Positions 46,740 through 56,512 of a stretch of DNA of 64,000 nt are shown here, piece by piece. The notes below the pieces were generated by a model, which was not told where the DNA came from, did no database searches, and was given only the letters and a program-made list of their open reading frames with translations. How positions within the stretch are numbered: the first letter of the stretch is position 1; each line of letters opens with the position of its first letter. Source of the DNA: an uncultured Balneola sp. (GTDB lineage Bacteria; Bacteroidota; Rhodothermia; Balneolales; Balneolaceae); assembly GCA_913058495.1 (NCBI GenBank), contig CAJXQC010000016.1, positions 1-64,000 on the forward strand, written 5' to 3'. Made by a program: the position numbers and the translations under genes.

Positions 46740-49073
46740 TTACCTGTACTTATAATACTCAGAATATGTACGCTTATAGTAATTGTAGTTGGTATAGTAA
46801 TCAGTACTCTTTTTAGGATCAAAAGCATTAAGAACGATACCAAGAACGTCTGCATTCAAATGCTCAAGACCTTCTAGAGTAAATTTTAACTCACGTTTTG
46901 TAGTAGTATTAAATCTTGAAACTACAATCAATCCATCAATTAAACGAAGCAATGAGGCTGAGTCAGATATTATACCATAGGGTGCAGTATCCAAAATAAT
47001 GTGATCGTATTCCGATTTGTACTTATCTATTAGTTGTTTAAGTCGCTTGCTATCTAACACAGAAGCTGGCTCTGGTGTTTTATGCCCAACCGTAATCAGG
47101 TCAACATTTGGAGCTACAGTACTAAGGCGAACATCTTTTGTAGAATCAAACAAAGCATCAGAAAGTCCGGGCTCTTTGTTTTCGCCGAAAATCTTGTGTT
47201 GGGTTGGTCTACGTAAATCAAGATCTATAATAAGAACTTTTTTCTCAGAGCCTGTGAAGGTTACCGCTAAATTAGCTGCAACTGTACTTTTCCCTTCACC
47301 TTTAGTTGCACTTGAAACCATCAAAATCTTATAGTCTTTGTCAGGGTTTGCATAAACAACATTAATTCTAAGTCTGCGGTAAGCTTCTGAAATTGGAGAA
47401 ATATGATCAAATAATGTTATCAACTGATTTGAAACAGATTTTTTACCAATATATTGACGTTCATTAGGGTCAAGTTCTCCTATCACAGAGAAATCCGGGA
47501 TTGCTCCTAAAACCGGTTTCTGAAATTCTTTAAGTGCATCAGTTGAAGTGATAGTATCGTTAAGCATTTCTCGAACTAAAACGAAACCAACAGCTAAAAC
47601 GCAGCCCATAAAAAAACCAACAACAACAATAATTTTCTTTTTTGGTTTGACAGGCTCTTTGGCAGGAACAGCGTAATCTAAAGGTCGACCAAGACCAAAT
47701 TGTGTTTTTTCCCAAAGACTCATTTCTGCAAATTGCGAAGAAACTTGAAGATACATTTCTTCATTTACTCTAACATTACGCTTGAGCCTTGCAAGCTGTA
47801 TAATCTCATCAGGGAGATCCTCAAGGCGATTGTTTACTTCTGCATATCTCTTGGAGATTATATTTTCTTGCGTTTTTAGTTGTGCCTGTTCTACTTTGAG
47901 TTCAATTAATTTCTGGCTGATTTCTGCAATTCTTTGGGTTAAAGTTCCATCGCCAGAGCCTATAAAGCTTAAATATAAATCAGAGCCAGAAGATAATAAA
48001 TTGTTTGTGCGGTCTTTAATTTGGCGCTTTACTTTTAAAATCTCATTTTCAATTCGAGCTATTTCAGGATTATTTTCTGATATACCAGGGTTCTTGGTTA
48101 GGTAAAGTAATTTATTAGTTTCTAATTCTGCTAAAGCATATTGATACCGTTCTATTACTGGGCCAATTGCGTCTGAATAAAGATCTGCAAGCCCGGGCTT
48201 GATCTCATTAAGTTGGTTCTCATACTGAGCTATTCCGGACATTACTGCTACCAAGCCAACCTCTAATTTCTGTTTTTCAACTTCTAGATTAGCAATTGTT
48301 GATATGATTTCTTCCGTCTGGGGATCAACAGCAATTAATAATGTTCTATTCATGAAATTCTGAAGTGAATCTTCTGTAGAAACCAACTCAGATTCCAATT
48401 TAGTTCTTTCTGTTCTTAAAAATTCAAGCGCGGAAACTGCCATGGTTCTATTTTGTTCCGTAGACAGAGCAGAGTAGGTGTCCATCGTCATGTTTATAAT
48501 AGATGAGGCCTCTGTTGGCAAGGGGCTCTCAAATGAAATAGAAACGATGTCTGCTTCAGGGTCGGGTTCACTGAACCTAATAAGTTCCCTATACCTCATA
48601 GCAACAGTATCTATTGAAGTGGATGTGGAGTCTACTGGATAAGCCCTCCAAAGAATAGGGAATTTATTCCCATATTGATCAAATTCTACTTCATTTATAC
48701 GTTCAGCTAAATCATAACTCAGTTTTCTAGACTTCATTATCTGCAGTTCATTTGCAATAGTGCTACCAACCCCAATTCCGTATGTGCTAGTGAGAAGGTT
48801 CTCTATTCCTGCCCCTGCATATGAATATCTGTTTTTGCTTTCACTAACAATAAGAGTGCCGGTACTCTGAAAGATTGGTGTCTGCAATTGTGCAAAAATT
48901 ATTGCCACTACAGTAAAAAGGACAGTGATACCTATTAGTGCCCATTTATGAAGGAGAAGAATATTAAAAACTTTAATAAGATCAATTTCCTTCTCTATAT
49001 AAGAATCAGTCTCATTCTCTAAAGGAGAATATCCAGAATTATAACCGTTACTTGAATTTCCATTAAAGTGCAT
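46740..49073 (-). CDS. wzc: Wzc-type polysaccharide co-polymerase/tyrosine autokinase
   Basis: 777 residues. A Wzz domain with two membrane segments (about 40-60 and near 490) and long coiled coils surrounds a periplasmic loop. The kinase domain at the C-terminus has SSATKGEGKST (Walker A), VLIIDLDLRRPT (Walker A') and IILDTAP (Walker B), ending in a tail with about ten tyrosines (DYYTNYNYYKRTY). Cycles of tyrosine phosphorylation control chain length of capsule or exopolysaccharide. It lies at the edge of the sugar locus, divergent from the rest. Confidence 0.95.
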   Translation of the reverse strand: MHFNGNSSNGYNSGYSPLENETDSYIEKEIDLIKVFNILLLHKWALIGITVLFTVVAIIFAQLQTPIFQSTGTLIVSESKNRYSYAGAGIENLLTSTYGIGVGSTIANELQIMKSRKLSYDLAERINEVEFDQYGNKFPILWRAYPVDSTSTSIDTVAMRYRELIRFSEPDPEADIVSISFESPLPTEASSIINMTMDTYSALSTEQNRTMAVSALEFLRTERTKLESELVSTEDSLQNFMNRTLLIAVDPQTEEIISTIANLEVEKQKLEVGLVAVMSGIAQYENQLNEIKPGLADLYSDAIGPVIERYQYALAELETNKLLYLTKNPGISENNPEIARIENEILKVKRQIKDRTNNLLSSGSDLYLSFIGSGDGTLTQRIAEISQKLIELKVEQAQLKTQENIISKRYAEVNNRLEDLPDEIIQLARLKRNVRVNEEMYLQVSSQFAEMSLWEKTQFGLGRPLDYAVPAKEPVKPKKKIIVVVGFFMGCVLAVGFVLVREMLNDTITSTDALKEFQKPVLGAIPDFSVIGELDPNERQYIGKKSVSNQLITLFDHISPISEAYRRLRINVVYANPDKDYKILMVSSATKGEGKSTVAANLAVTFTGSEKKVLIIDLDLRRPTQHKIFGENKEPGLSDALFDSTKDVRLSTVAPNVDLITVGHKTPEPASVLDSKRLKQLIDKYKSEYDHIILDTAPYGIISDSASLLRLIDGLIVVSRFNTTTKRELKFTLEGLEHLNADVLGIVLNAFDPKKSTDYYTNYNYYKRTYSEYYKYR

Positions 49074-49198
49074 TTATTGACTATTAATCCATTAAAAATT
49101 GATATAATTCAAAGATATAAAAAGAATTTCTGATTAGTACTATTATTTACAATTAAAAGGTCTTAATTTCTTTTTTTTAGATTAAAAATAAAGGATTT

Positions 49199-49906
49199 AT
49201 GTCAAAATTAGCACTTATTTCTGATGTTCATGGAAATCTCCCAGCATTGGAGGCTGTGCTTGAAGAGCTGGATAAACATGTGCCTGATCATTGGCTTTGT
49301 CTTGGTGATGTTGTTGGATATGGACCTTTTCCGTCTGAATGTATTGACCTGATCCGAGAAAGAAATATACCTACAGTGATGGGGAATCATGATGCCGGGG
49401 TAGCAGGGCTTTTGACTATCAGACACTTTAAAGGTCCAAATAAAGAACTGATTTCTTTAACAAATGAATTGTTGAATAATGACCAGCTTAAGTGGTTAGA
49501 AAAATTACCATATACCCTAGTTAATGACGATAAAAGCTGGCTTGCAGTGCATGCAAACCCGTTGGACCCTAGTAAATGGGAGTATGTAGACAGTGCGATT
49601 AAAGCAAGAAAGATGTTAGGAAAAATAGACCAAAAACTATGTTTTGTAGGGCATACTCATATCCCGGGGATGGTGTCTGATCAAATAGGTGTAATGGAAT
49701 TTAAAGAAGGTCATAAGTATTTAATTAACCCAGGTAGCGTTGGTCAATCAAGGGATGGAGATTTCCGTGCATCCTGTTGTATTATTGATATTGAGAAGTG
49801 GAATGTTGAAATGATTAGAGTTGCATACCCAATGGAGCAAGTACTTACAGGCTTGTATAAACTGGGATTCAGTAGAGCTGAAGCGCATCAATTATTAAGA
49901 TATTAA
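49199..49906 (+). CDS. Metallophosphoesterase (YfcE/MJ0936-like)
   Basis: 235 residues with the five-motif order of calcineurin-like phosphoesterases: DVHGN (8-13), LGDVVGYGP, GNHD, a His near VHANP and GHTHIPG. The subfamily cleaves phosphodiesters such as cyclic nucleotides or phospholipid heads; here the substrate is unknown. It opens the plus-strand sugar locus, just downstream of an AT-rich divergent promoter region shared with wzc. Its presence in a polysaccharide locus may be fortuitous. Confidence 0.85.
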   Translation: MSKLALISDVHGNLPALEAVLEELDKHVPDHWLCLGDVVGYGPFPSECIDLIRERNIPTVMGNHDAGVAGLLTIRHFKGPNKELISLTNELLNNDQLKWLEKLPYTLVNDDKSWLAVHANPLDPSKWEYVDSAIKARKMLGKIDQKLCFVGHTHIPGMVSDQIGVMEFKEGHKYLINPGSVGQSRDGDFRASCCIIDIEKWNVEMIRVAYPMEQVLTGLYKLGFSRAEAHQLLRY

Positions 49907-49974
49907 AATAGTATATTTATTAAATAAATCACTATTATTACGTATAATTTAGTTCAAAAGGAATCAAATTAAAG

Positions 49975-50514
49975 ATGGCATTCAAAGGGATTTTAGTTAG
50001 TTTTTTAATAACAATATTATTTGGCCTAGGGCAAGATTTGATTGCTCAAAATCAACAACTTTATACTTCTCAGCAGTTCCGTTTAGGTGAGCGTATTATC
50101 CGAATTTCTGAACCAGGACAATTAGCAGATTCCGTAAATGTTTGGGGAGATGTTGGAAGCTCAGGAAGATATTTAATACCAAAAGGTACAAAATTATCAG
50201 AGTTGATTTCCTATAGTTTTGGGCCACGTACTCTTAGTGATGGGCAAACGGAATTGGACTGGTCAAAAATGCGTATTGAGATTAATGTTCAGCAATATGA
50301 CCAGCAAAACAAAGTGCAGAGCATTAAAAAATTTAGAATACGTTTTGAGGAGCCCTTTCCGGTTGAGATGAGTCTGTTTGAATTAAAGAACAACCAAACA
50401 ATAACAGTAAGGGTGAAGCGGAAACCTTCATTCAGGGATTATATTCAGGTGATTGCTCCTGTAATCTCCAGTATAGCAACTTCGATTATCATTATTGATA
50501 GAGTAAGTAGATAA
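49975..50514 (+). CDS. SLBB-like secreted or membrane protein of polysaccharide export
   Basis: 179 residues: a signal peptide (about 1-25), then a strand-rich part containing VNVWGDVGSSGRYLIPKGTKLSELI, a pattern of SLBB/Wza-like soluble ligand-binding domains, and a C-terminal hydrophobic segment (VIAPVISSIATSIIIIDRV). It may help guide the polysaccharide through the envelope; the Wza-type secretin itself is not present here. The family call is tentative. Confidence 0.5.
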   Translation: MAFKGILVSFLITILFGLGQDLIAQNQQLYTSQQFRLGERIIRISEPGQLADSVNVWGDVGSSGRYLIPKGTKLSELISYSFGPRTLSDGQTELDWSKMRIEINVQQYDQQNKVQSIKKFRIRFEEPFPVEMSLFELKNNQTITVRVKRKPSFRDYIQVIAPVISSIATSIIIIDRVSR

Positions 50515-50557
50515 ATTTCAAGTCAAAAAAGTAAAATTAAATTTAAAACATAAGTAT

Positions 50558-51511
50558 TTGAAAGTAGTAGTAACTGGGGGAGCGGGATTTATTGGAAGCC
50601 ATTTAATAGATAGGCTTTTAGAAGAAGGACATTTCGTCACTAACATTGATAATTTCGATGGCTTCTATAGTGAAAGTATCAAGCGCAGAAATATTGAAGG
50701 TCATATGAAATATGACAACTATAAGATTTGCGAAATCGATATTAGAGATAAAAAAGGGCTCGATGAGGCTATACCGAGTAATATAGATGTAATAGTGCAT
50801 TTAGCTGCAAAAGCTGGTGTTCGCCCTTCAATTGAAGACCCTATAGCTTATCAGGAAGTGAATGTGACTGGGACTCAAAATATGTTGGAGGTAGCTCGTG
50901 AAAAGAAAATCAAACAGTTTGTGTTTGCTTCCTCTAGTTCTGTATATGGTAAAAACCCAAATGTACCATGGAAAGAAGACGATGTAGTTCTACAGCCGAT
51001 TAGTCCTTATGCAAGTACAAAGGTAAGTGGTGAGTTACTAGGCCATGTGTATAGTCATTTATATGATATTCGTTTTATAGCTCTTCGCTTTTTTACAGTA
51101 TATGGTCCTAGGCAACGTCCAGATCTGGCAATACATAAATTTTTAAAATTAATGAACAAGAAAAGTACAATATCTTTGTTTGGAGATGGTACTACTAAAA
51201 GAGATTATACATTCATTGATGATATTGTTAATGGAATTATGAATTCGATTAGCTATCAAGGTAGTCTATATGAAATAATTAATCTAGGAAATAATCAGAC
51301 AGTAAAACTACTTGAGTTGGTTCAAAAACTAGAAGAGATTTCTAAATTCAAAGCTAATATATGTTGGGAGGCAGAACAACCAGGAGATGTTAAGCAGACT
51401 TGGGCTGATGTTACCAAAGCGTCTAAATTAATAAACTACAACTCTAATTTTTCGTTTGATCAAGGACTCCAAGAATTTGTCAAGTGGTTTAAAGAGGTTA
51501 CTGATGAGTGA
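50558..51511 (+). CDS. NAD-dependent sugar epimerase (UDP-glucuronate/UDP-glucose 4-epimerase-like)
   Basis: 317 residues starting at a TTG. VTGGAGFIGSHL (NAD site), YASTK (catalytic Tyr and Lys) and the loop FFTVYGPRQRPDLA are features of extended SDR epimerases such as Gla/GalE types. The catalytic serine loop reads SSSSVYG rather than TDE/SEVYG, so it is an epimerase rather than a 4,6-dehydratase. It would provide an epimerised UDP-sugar for the glycan. The stop overlaps the next start. Confidence 0.85.
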   Translation: MKVVVTGGAGFIGSHLIDRLLEEGHFVTNIDNFDGFYSESIKRRNIEGHMKYDNYKICEIDIRDKKGLDEAIPSNIDVIVHLAAKAGVRPSIEDPIAYQEVNVTGTQNMLEVAREKKIKQFVFASSSSVYGKNPNVPWKEDDVVLQPISPYASTKVSGELLGHVYSHLYDIRFIALRFFTVYGPRQRPDLAIHKFLKLMNKKSTISLFGDGTTKRDYTFIDDIVNGIMNSISYQGSLYEIINLGNNQTVKLLELVQKLEEISKFKANICWEAEQPGDVKQTWADVTKASKLINYNSNFSFDQGLQEFVKWFKEVTDE

Positions 51512-52700
51512 TTATAAATCTGAGATAGTTATAATTGGTTGTGGAATAATAGGAGGAGCTCTTTCATATAAACTTGCGAAATTAGGATATAACGATATTG
51601 TAGTAATAGATAAAGAAAATACTATCAATAAGCATCAAACCGGTCGTAATAGTGGTGTAATTCATTCTGGCGTCTATTACCCGAAAGGCTCATTGAAGTC
51701 TCGTAATTGTATTGATGGTTATAATCAGATTATAGGATTCTTAGATGAATATAAGATTCCATATAAGATTCCTGGTAAACTTATTGTTGCAGCCGATGAA
51801 ACTGAATACGATGAGTTGGAAAGGTTGTACCAGAACGCATTAGATGTTGGTTTGCAGGCAAATCATATGGATCGAGAGGATATACTTAAAATTGACCCTA
51901 ATTTAGTAGGTGATAAAGGATTTTTTGTAAAAGAAACAGGTCTAACGGATTACAAGAAAGTACTGGAGAAGTTTGTAGATGTTGGTAAGGAGCTAGGAGT
52001 ACAATATCTGTTCTCTAGTCCTATTAAAGAAATTACCCGGATGGATAAGGGTTTTCAGATAAGGGCTGGTAATCAAATGATTTCAACTAAGTATCTTATT
52101 AATTGTGCTGGGCTTCAATCTGATCGAGTGTATGAGCTTTCTACTGGGTTAAAATCACCAGTAACTATTATCCCATTTAAAGGTGAGTATTTTAAAGTTC
52201 CAAAAGATTCTTACAACTCAGATGTTGCTATATATCCTGTTCCGAACCCGGATTTCCCTTTTTTAGGTGTGCACTTAACAAGAATGGTAGATGGTACACT
52301 CAAAGTAGGTCCTAATGCAGTTCTTTCATTTTCCAGAGAGGGATATGATGGTTTTGAATTCAATTTAAGGGATGCTATTAGTAATTTTTCTACCCCGACT
52401 TTGTTCAATATTGCAAAAAAATATAAAACCATAGTTGTTAAAGAGCTCTTAAAACATAAGAGTAAATCATTTTTTGAGGAAAGTGTAAAGAAATACTGGA
52501 ATAATTTTGATCGCGAGTCTATAATAGGTTACACGTGTGGAATAAGGGCGCAGGCAACAGAGAAGGGAAAGTTAGTTAATGATTTTAAAATTGTGTGCGA
52601 GAATAATCAGGTTCATGTACTGAATGCACCTTCACCAGCAGCTACATCTTGTTTGTCTATAGCTGATACAATAATTAATGAATTCGAAAATCTTAGGTAA
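51504..52700 (+). CDS. lhgO: L-2-hydroxyglutarate oxidase-like FAD protein
   Basis: 398 residues from the ATG at 51504, which overlaps the previous stop (ATGAGTGA). FAD motif IIGCGIIGGALS, then the TGRNSGVIHSGVYYPKGSLK signature of LhgO and related deaminating/hydroxy-acid oxidases, and a C-terminal NAPSPAATSCLSIA segment. LhgO oxidises L-2-hydroxyglutarate to 2-oxoglutarate at the quinone pool. In some O-antigen pathways sugar dehydrogenases regenerate NAD by reducing 2-oxoglutarate, which could explain the location. That link is inferred. Confidence 0.85.
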   Translation: MSDYKSEIVIIGCGIIGGALSYKLAKLGYNDIVVIDKENTINKHQTGRNSGVIHSGVYYPKGSLKSRNCIDGYNQIIGFLDEYKIPYKIPGKLIVAADETEYDELERLYQNALDVGLQANHMDREDILKIDPNLVGDKGFFVKETGLTDYKKVLEKFVDVGKELGVQYLFSSPIKEITRMDKGFQIRAGNQMISTKYLINCAGLQSDRVYELSTGLKSPVTIIPFKGEYFKVPKDSYNSDVAIYPVPNPDFPFLGVHLTRMVDGTLKVGPNAVLSFSREGYDGFEFNLRDAISNFSTPTLFNIAKKYKTIVVKELLKHKSKSFFEESVKKYWNNFDRESIIGYTCGIRAQATEKGKLVNDFKIVCENNQVHVLNAPSPAATSCLSIADTIINEFENLR

Positions 52701-52717
52701 TAAATCAAATAAATAAT

Positions 52718-53716
52718 ATGTCAAAAAGAAAAGTTTTACTCTTAGGAGGAGCAGGATACGTTGGTGCTGTATTAAGTTCTCATTTATTGAAACAGGGTTA
52801 TAGTGTTCGGGCTTTAGATAATTTTGTATATGAAAATGAATTTGCAGTTGTTCCATATTTTGGAGATCCAGATTACGAGTTTATTAAAGGTGATATTGCA
52901 AATCTAGAGGATGTAGCAAATGCTATCGAAGGAGTAAGTGATGTAGTAATTCTTGCAGGACTTGTAGGAGATCCAATTACTAAGAAGTACCCAGAAGCTT
53001 CAGAGACTATCAATAATATAGGTGTTCAAGATTGTATAAGTTTTCTCAATGGTAAAGGATTGAGTAATGTTATTTTTATTTCTACATGTTCAAATTATGG
53101 TCTGATTAAAGAAGATGAATTAGCTGATGAAGAGTTTGAGTTAAACCCATTATCTCTCTATGCAACTGCTAAAGTTGAAGGAGAGAAACACCTGCTCAAA
53201 ATGTCAGATTCAGCAGACTATACAGGAACGATATTACGTTTTGCGACCGCTTTTGGTTTATCTCCAAGAATGCGATTCGATCTAACAGTAAGTGAATTTA
53301 CCCGAGATTTATTTTTTGGGAAAGAACTTGTAGTGTACGATGAACATACATGGAGGCCATATTGCCATTTGAGAGACTTTTCTAGATTGATACAGATGGT
53401 GCTCGAAGCAGACAAAGCTAAGGTTGACTCGCAAGTATTCAATGCGGGAGGGGATGTAAATAATTTTACCAAAAAAATGATTATTGACGAGATTCAAAAA
53501 CATATTCCTGATAGTAAAATTGTTTACAACGCTAAAGGAAGCGACCCTAGAAATTATAGAGTTTCCTTTAAAAAAGTAAAAGAGGTATTGGGTTTTGAGC
53601 CGAAGTTTACTGTTAAACAAGGAATCAAAGAGTTAGTTGACGCTTTGGAAACAGGACTATATTCAGATTCAAACGAAGCCCCAGAAAAATACGGAAACTA
53701 TCAGATAAGATATTGA
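52718..53716 (+). CDS. NAD-dependent epimerase/dehydratase family protein
   Basis: 332 residues. LLGGAGYVGAVL is the NAD site; STCSNYG and YATAKVEGE give the catalytic Ser, Tyr and Lys. The STCSNYG loop lacks the Asp/Glu of 4,6-dehydratases, so the enzyme is likelier an epimerase or reductase. Its place just before legC invites the label LegB, but the active site does not support it well. Four bases of overlap with the next gene. Confidence 0.75.
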   Translation: MSKRKVLLLGGAGYVGAVLSSHLLKQGYSVRALDNFVYENEFAVVPYFGDPDYEFIKGDIANLEDVANAIEGVSDVVILAGLVGDPITKKYPEASETINNIGVQDCISFLNGKGLSNVIFISTCSNYGLIKEDELADEEFELNPLSLYATAKVEGEKHLLKMSDSADYTGTILRFATAFGLSPRMRFDLTVSEFTRDLFFGKELVVYDEHTWRPYCHLRDFSRLIQMVLEADKAKVDSQVFNAGGDVNNFTKKMIIDEIQKHIPDSKIVYNAKGSDPRNYRVSFKKVKEVLGFEPKFTVKQGIKELVDALETGLYSDSNEAPEKYGNYQIRY

Positions 53717-54867
53717 ACGAAATGAAAAATAGTGGCCTCTTTATTGAATTTGTAAGAGATGCATTTAATACAAAGGAGTTTATTCCTCTACATGAACCTC
53801 GTTTTACAGGTAATGAAAAAAAATATGTATTGGAAACTATCGATTCCACTTTTGTTTCTTCAGTAGGTGCTTTCGTTGACCAGTTTGAGGAAATGATTAA
53901 AACTGTATCAGACACTAAAAAAGGAGTGGCATTAGTTAATGGAACGGCTGCTTTACAGGTAGCTCTTAGATTGGCTGGAGTAAATAAAGGAGACGAGGTT
54001 ATTACTCAAGCTCTTACTTTTGTAGCCACTGCAAATGCCATTAATTATAATCAGGCATCACCTGTCTTTTTAGATGTTGATCTTGATACTATGGGGCTTT
54101 CTCCGTCATCTGTAGAAGCTTTTTTAGATGAACACGCAGAGTTGAGGGAAGATGGTTGTTATAACAAAAAAACAGGCAATAGAATTTCAGCTTGTGTCCC
54201 TATGCATACTTTCGGATTTCCAGTACATATGGATGAATTGTTGAAAGTATGTAGCAAATGGAATGTTCCAATTGTAGAAGATGCTGCAGAATCTATAGGT
54301 TCAAAGTATAAAAATAAACCTACGGGCAGTTTTGGTAAACTTAGTGTTTTTTCGTTCAATGGTAATAAAATTGTTACTGCTGGTGGTGGTGGAGCCATTG
54401 TGACTAATGATATTCAATTAGGAGATTTTGCGAAGTACCTAACTACTACTGCAAAAAAACCACATAAATTTGAATATTTTCACGATGAAGTTGGATATAA
54501 TTATCGAATGCCAAATCTAAATGCTTCTCTAATTTGTGCTCAATTAGAACAATTAGACGATTTTATAGCTAAAAAGAGAGCTTTAGCTAATCGATACGAT
54601 GAATTTTTTAAAGAGGAGGCAATCAACTTCAGAACAGAACTGCCGGATACTTATGCAAATTATTGGCTAATGTGTGTTCAACTCAACAATCTGGAAGAAA
54701 GGAATCAATTTCTTGAAGAGACTAATGGTAAAGGCATAATGACACGGCCAATTTGGAAATTAATGTATAAACTTCCTATGTACTCCCATTGTTTTCGGGA
54801 TGATCAGAAGAACGCAGAGTTTCTAGAAGACAGGATCGTCAATATTCCAAGTAGCGTGATTAATTAA
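53713..54867 (+). CDS. legC: LegC-type sugar aminotransferase (DegT/DnrJ/EryC1)
   Basis: 384 residues from a TTG; an ATG at 53722 would give 381. GTAALQVALRLAGV, TFVATANAI, VEDAAESIGSKY and the PLP lysine in FNGNKIVTAGGGGA are clear. LegC members put an amino group at C4 of a UDP-4-keto sugar in legionaminic acid synthesis. It overlaps the upstream SDR gene and shares one base with the downstream acyltransferase gene (TAATG). Confidence 0.9.
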   Translation: MNEMKNSGLFIEFVRDAFNTKEFIPLHEPRFTGNEKKYVLETIDSTFVSSVGAFVDQFEEMIKTVSDTKKGVALVNGTAALQVALRLAGVNKGDEVITQALTFVATANAINYNQASPVFLDVDLDTMGLSPSSVEAFLDEHAELREDGCYNKKTGNRISACVPMHTFGFPVHMDELLKVCSKWNVPIVEDAAESIGSKYKNKPTGSFGKLSVFSFNGNKIVTAGGGGAIVTNDIQLGDFAKYLTTTAKKPHKFEYFHDEVGYNYRMPNLNASLICAQLEQLDDFIAKKRALANRYDEFFKEEAINFRTELPDTYANYWLMCVQLNNLEERNQFLEETNGKGIMTRPIWKLMYKLPMYSHCFRDDQKNAEFLEDRIVNIPSSVIN

Positions 54868-55487
54868 TGTCTACAGATTTTGTGATAATAGGATATTCTG
54901 GTCATGCTTATGTTGTTATTGAGTCAGCATTTGAATCAAATTTGAATATAATTGGATATACAATGCCCCAAATCTCAAATTCAAATCCATATGATTTAAG
55001 TTATTTAGGCTCTGAAAGTGATGCTAACTTCATCGGTTTAAAAAAGGATTTTAACTACATTTTAGGGGTTGGAGATAACGAAACTAGAGAAAGATTATAC
55101 AATAACCTCATAGCGAACGGAAAAAAAGTATCAAGTGTTATCAATCCCTCAGCAAAAATAGCAGAGAGCGTAGTCATTGGAAAAGGAGTTTTTATTTCTG
55201 CAGGAGCTATCATTAATCCTCAATCTAAGATTAAAGAAGCTGCTATTATTAATTCAGGTGCAATAGTAGAGCATGAATGTGAAATAGATAAAGCTTCACA
55301 TATTGGTCCCGGGGCAGTACTATGTGGGAATGTATATGTTGGAAAAAGAACATTTGTTGGCGCAAATTCTGTTGTTAAACAAGGTGTGAAAATCGGCCAT
55401 GATGCAATTATAGGGGCCGGTACTGTTGTTTTAAGCGATGTAGCAGATAATGATAAGTTGGTAGGTAATCCTGGAAGATTATTATGA
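54867..55487 (+). CDS. NeuD/LegH/PglD-type acetyltransferase
   Basis: 206 residues: an N-terminal Rossmann-like part (VIIGYSGHAYVVIESAF), then a left-handed beta helix of hexapeptide repeats (about 95-200: VVIGKGVFISAGAIINPQSKI and so on). This is the NeuD/PglD plan. In the Leg pathway LegH acetylates the 4-amino sugar made by LegC, and its place here fits that role. It may instead O-acetylate sialic acid, like NeuD. Confidence 0.85.
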   Translation: MSTDFVIIGYSGHAYVVIESAFESNLNIIGYTMPQISNSNPYDLSYLGSESDANFIGLKKDFNYILGVGDNETRERLYNNLIANGKKVSSVINPSAKIAESVVIGKGVFISAGAIINPQSKIKEAAIINSGAIVEHECEIDKASHIGPGAVLCGNVYVGKRTFVGANSVVKQGVKIGHDAIIGAGTVVLSDVADNDKLVGNPGRLL

Positions 55488-56512
55488 GCACACAAAAAGT
55501 TTTGATTATTGCTGAAGCAGGTGTAAATCATAATGGAGATTTAGAGAAAGCGGTAGAGCTCATAAAAGTGGCATCTGCTGCAGGCGCTGATTTCGTAAAA
55601 TTCCAGACTTTCAAAGCTGAAAATATTGTAAGCAGGAAGGCAAAAAAAGCAGCTTATCAGATTCAGAATATGCACGATAATGAATCTCTTCAATTTAATA
55701 TGCTGAAAAATCTTGAGTTAGATGATGACGCTCATCACTTTCTAATTGAAGAGTGCAAAAAACATGATATTGCTTTCTTGTCCACTGCATTCGATGTTGA
55801 GGGAATAGATTATCTAGATACTCTTGGGCTTTCTATTTTTAAATCTCCATCTGGAGAAATTACGAATCGCCCTTATCTTGAACGAATTGCTTCTTTAGGA
55901 AAACCAATTATTTTATCCACAGGTATGGCTAGCTTTGTGGAGGTAGAAGCTGCAATTCAAGTTTTGAATGAAAATGGGGTAAAAAAGGATGATATTACTG
56001 TTTTACACTGTAATACAGAGTATCCAACTCCAATGAAGGATGTAAATTTACATACCATGAATTGGATGTCTGAAAAATTGGGTGTAAGTATTGGCTATTC
56101 AGATCATACTTTAGGAATTGAGGTGCCGATAGCAGCTACTGCACTAGGAGCCAAAGTAATTGAAAAGCATTTTACTTTAGATCGAACGTTGCCGGGTCCT
56201 GATCACAAAGCCTCACTTGAGCCCGATGAATTAAAGAGCATGGTTTTAGGTATTCGTAATATCGAATTGGCTATCTCTGGTGATGGTATAAAAAAGCCTA
56301 CTGAAAGTGAAAAAAAGAATATTGAAATAGCACGAAAAAGCATACATGCCAAAAAAGATTTAGTTATCGGGCAAATTATCTCTGAAAATGATTTGATTCC
56401 ACTTAGACCCGGTTCCGGTATTTCACCAATGGAATGGAATAAAGTTGTTGGTAAAAGAGTTACTAAATCTTGTAGTGCTTTTGAATTACTAACTTGGGAC
56501 ATGTTTGAATGA
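55484..56512 (+). CDS. neuB: Nonulosonic acid synthase (NeuB/LegI family)
   Basis: 342 residues. IIAEAGVNHNGDLEKA, FKSPSGEITN, LHCNTEYPTP and SDHT are diagnostic of sialic acid-type synthases; a SAF/antifreeze-like domain ends the protein (LIPLRPGSGISPMEWNKVVGKR). It condenses a 2,4-diacetamido hexose (Leg) or ManNAc (Neu5Ac) with PEP. The partner LegC suggests legionaminic acid. Overlaps both neighbours by 4 bases. Confidence 0.94.
   Translation: MSTQKVLIIAEAGVNHNGDLEKAVELIKVASAAGADFVKFQTFKAENIVSRKAKKAAYQIQNMHDNESLQFNMLKNLELDDDAHHFLIEECKKHDIAFLSTAFDVEGIDYLDTLGLSIFKSPSGEITNRPYLERIASLGKPIILSTGMASFVEVEAAIQVLNENGVKKDDITVLHCNTEYPTPMKDVNLHTMNWMSEKLGVSIGYSDHTLGIEVPIAATALGAKVIEKHFTLDRTLPGPDHKASLEPDELKSMVLGIRNIELAISGDGIKKPTESEKKNIEIARKSIHAKKDLVIGQIISENDLIPLRPGSGISPMEWNKVVGKRVTKSCSAFELLTWDMFE

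Noticed and set aside
52718-53716. Calling this SDR gene legB
   Set aside because: Position fits, but the STCSNYG loop lacks the acidic residue of 4,6-dehydratases.
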